Shown one piece after another: positions 5,113-5,499 of a stretch of DNA of 5,499 nt (within the stretch, counting starts at the first letter, position 1; the number at the start of each line of letters is the position of its first letter). Source of the DNA: Bacteroidales bacterium (lineage in GTDB: Bacteria > Bacteroidota > Bacteroidia > Bacteroidales > UBA7960); the NCBI GenBank assembly GCA_003553005.1, contig PUPG01000225.1, positions 1-5,499 of the forward strand, in the 5' to 3' direction. Made by a program: the position numbers and the translations under genes. Below the pieces are notes generated by a model, which was given only the letters and a program-made list of their open reading frames with translations, did no database searches and had not been told where the DNA came from.

Positions 5113-5499
5113 TTATTCCTTGCTGGTTTTCTTATATGTTTCGATGATGCTGTTCAGCATCTTTTCCGTGGTGCTCGCACCTTCTCCAAGGGAGAATGCG
5201 ATCTGCTGCACCATCTTCAGGTTTTCATCAATCACCTCACTGACCCGGTTGATGATCTCCTCCTGGCGGACTTCAGCTACGTACATATCCCTGAACACGC
5301 CACCTACGATCTTGTTCGGTTTTAGCGAGTATATGCTCACATTCAGCAAGCGATCCTCGTGCTGGACATCCTTGCCGGTGATATTTTCATCGTTCTCCAG
5401 CACATAGGTGAACAGGTTGTAAAGGTTGTAAGGCAAAAGGGTCTTCAGGTCGGCTCCGGCCAGGCCGGGAATCACCTCGTTGATCATTTCCGCATCTTC
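5113..5499 (-). CDS. C-terminal PAS region of a sensory-type [FeFe]-hydrogenase-like protein (partial)
   Basis: The last 128 codons are present and the reading frame stays open to the right edge, so the start is outside the window; Met at 5487 is internal. The visible part looks like the end of a PAS domain (about the first 80 residues, ending around SIYSLKPNKIVGGVFRD) followed by an amphipathic helical tail with RQEEIINRVSEVI and VQQIAFSLGEG. From memory this tail is typical of [FeFe]-hydrogenase large-subunit-domain proteins that carry a C-terminal PAS domain and sit beside a SpoIIE-type phosphatase, the arrangement described for group C (sensory) hydrogenases. No H-cluster cysteine motifs can be seen because that part lies upstream of the window. 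It could instead be another PAS-helical signalling protein; the adjacent phosphatase favours the hydrogenase reading. Confidence 0.62.
   Translation of the reverse strand, partial: EDAEMINEVIPGLAGADLKTLLPYNLYNLFTYVLENDENITGKDVQHEDRLLNVSIYSLKPNKIVGGVFRDMYVAEVRQEEIINRVSEVIDENLKMVQQIAFSLGEGASTTEKMLNSIIETYKKTSKE

Noticed and set aside
3571..5325. A 584-codon open frame on the plus strand, antisense to the phosphatase and hydrogenase-like genes
   Set aside because: It lies opposite two well-supported genes, its early part merely translates the intergenic repeats, and it shows no recognisable domain. The length is a by-product of codon use on the opposite strand.

Overview
The window is most likely chromosomal DNA from an anaerobic member of the Bacteroidota, possibly Bacteroidales or Marinilabiliales-like. 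Four things point that way: a lipoprotein signal with a Bacteroidota-type hydrophobic stretch and lipobox, a candidate promoter of the TTTG...TAnnTTTG kind, a 5'-nucleotidase split into two genes, and the visible tail of a sensory-type [FeFe]-hydrogenase. The family-level placement is inference. Every gene I can support lies on the minus strand, so transcription runs from the right end of the window towards the left.

Reading in the direction of transcription, the right end (5499 to 3907) holds the last 128 codons of what appears to be a PAS-containing [FeFe]-hydrogenase-like protein. It is followed 21 bases later by a SpoIIE/PP2C-type phosphatase with an extra C-terminal domain. I read the pair as a redox or H2 sensing and signalling module rather than an energy-conserving hydrogenase. 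A 229-base gap follows (3906 to 3678). It has almost no G on the plus strand and contains a five-copy AACCTY hexamer array that runs into the phosphatase stop codon, a five-copy CTTCAAA heptamer array, and a run of G-tracts on the minus strand.

Next comes a riboflavin gene, ribD (3677 to 2613). Its TGA overlaps the ATG of a YigZ/IMPACT-family gene (2616 to 2008) as ATGA, which suggests translational coupling. After a 122-base gap with a candidate promoter and a small hairpin, a two-gene unit encodes a split 5'-nucleotidase. The substrate-binding C-terminal half comes first as a lipoprotein (1885 to 1112). Two bases later comes the catalytic metallophosphatase half, with a Tat signal (1109 to 177). 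The order is reversed relative to the domains of UshA, so this is not a fused gene broken by a frameshift.

The left end (176 to 1) holds a 132-base intergenic region with A/T tracts, a near-match DnaA box and a cluster of TTGAT/ATCAA inverted repeats. It leads into the first 14 codons of a gene that looks like dnaA. This places the window next to the replication initiator gene and possibly near oriC. No tRNA, rRNA, CRISPR array or insertion sequence was seen.
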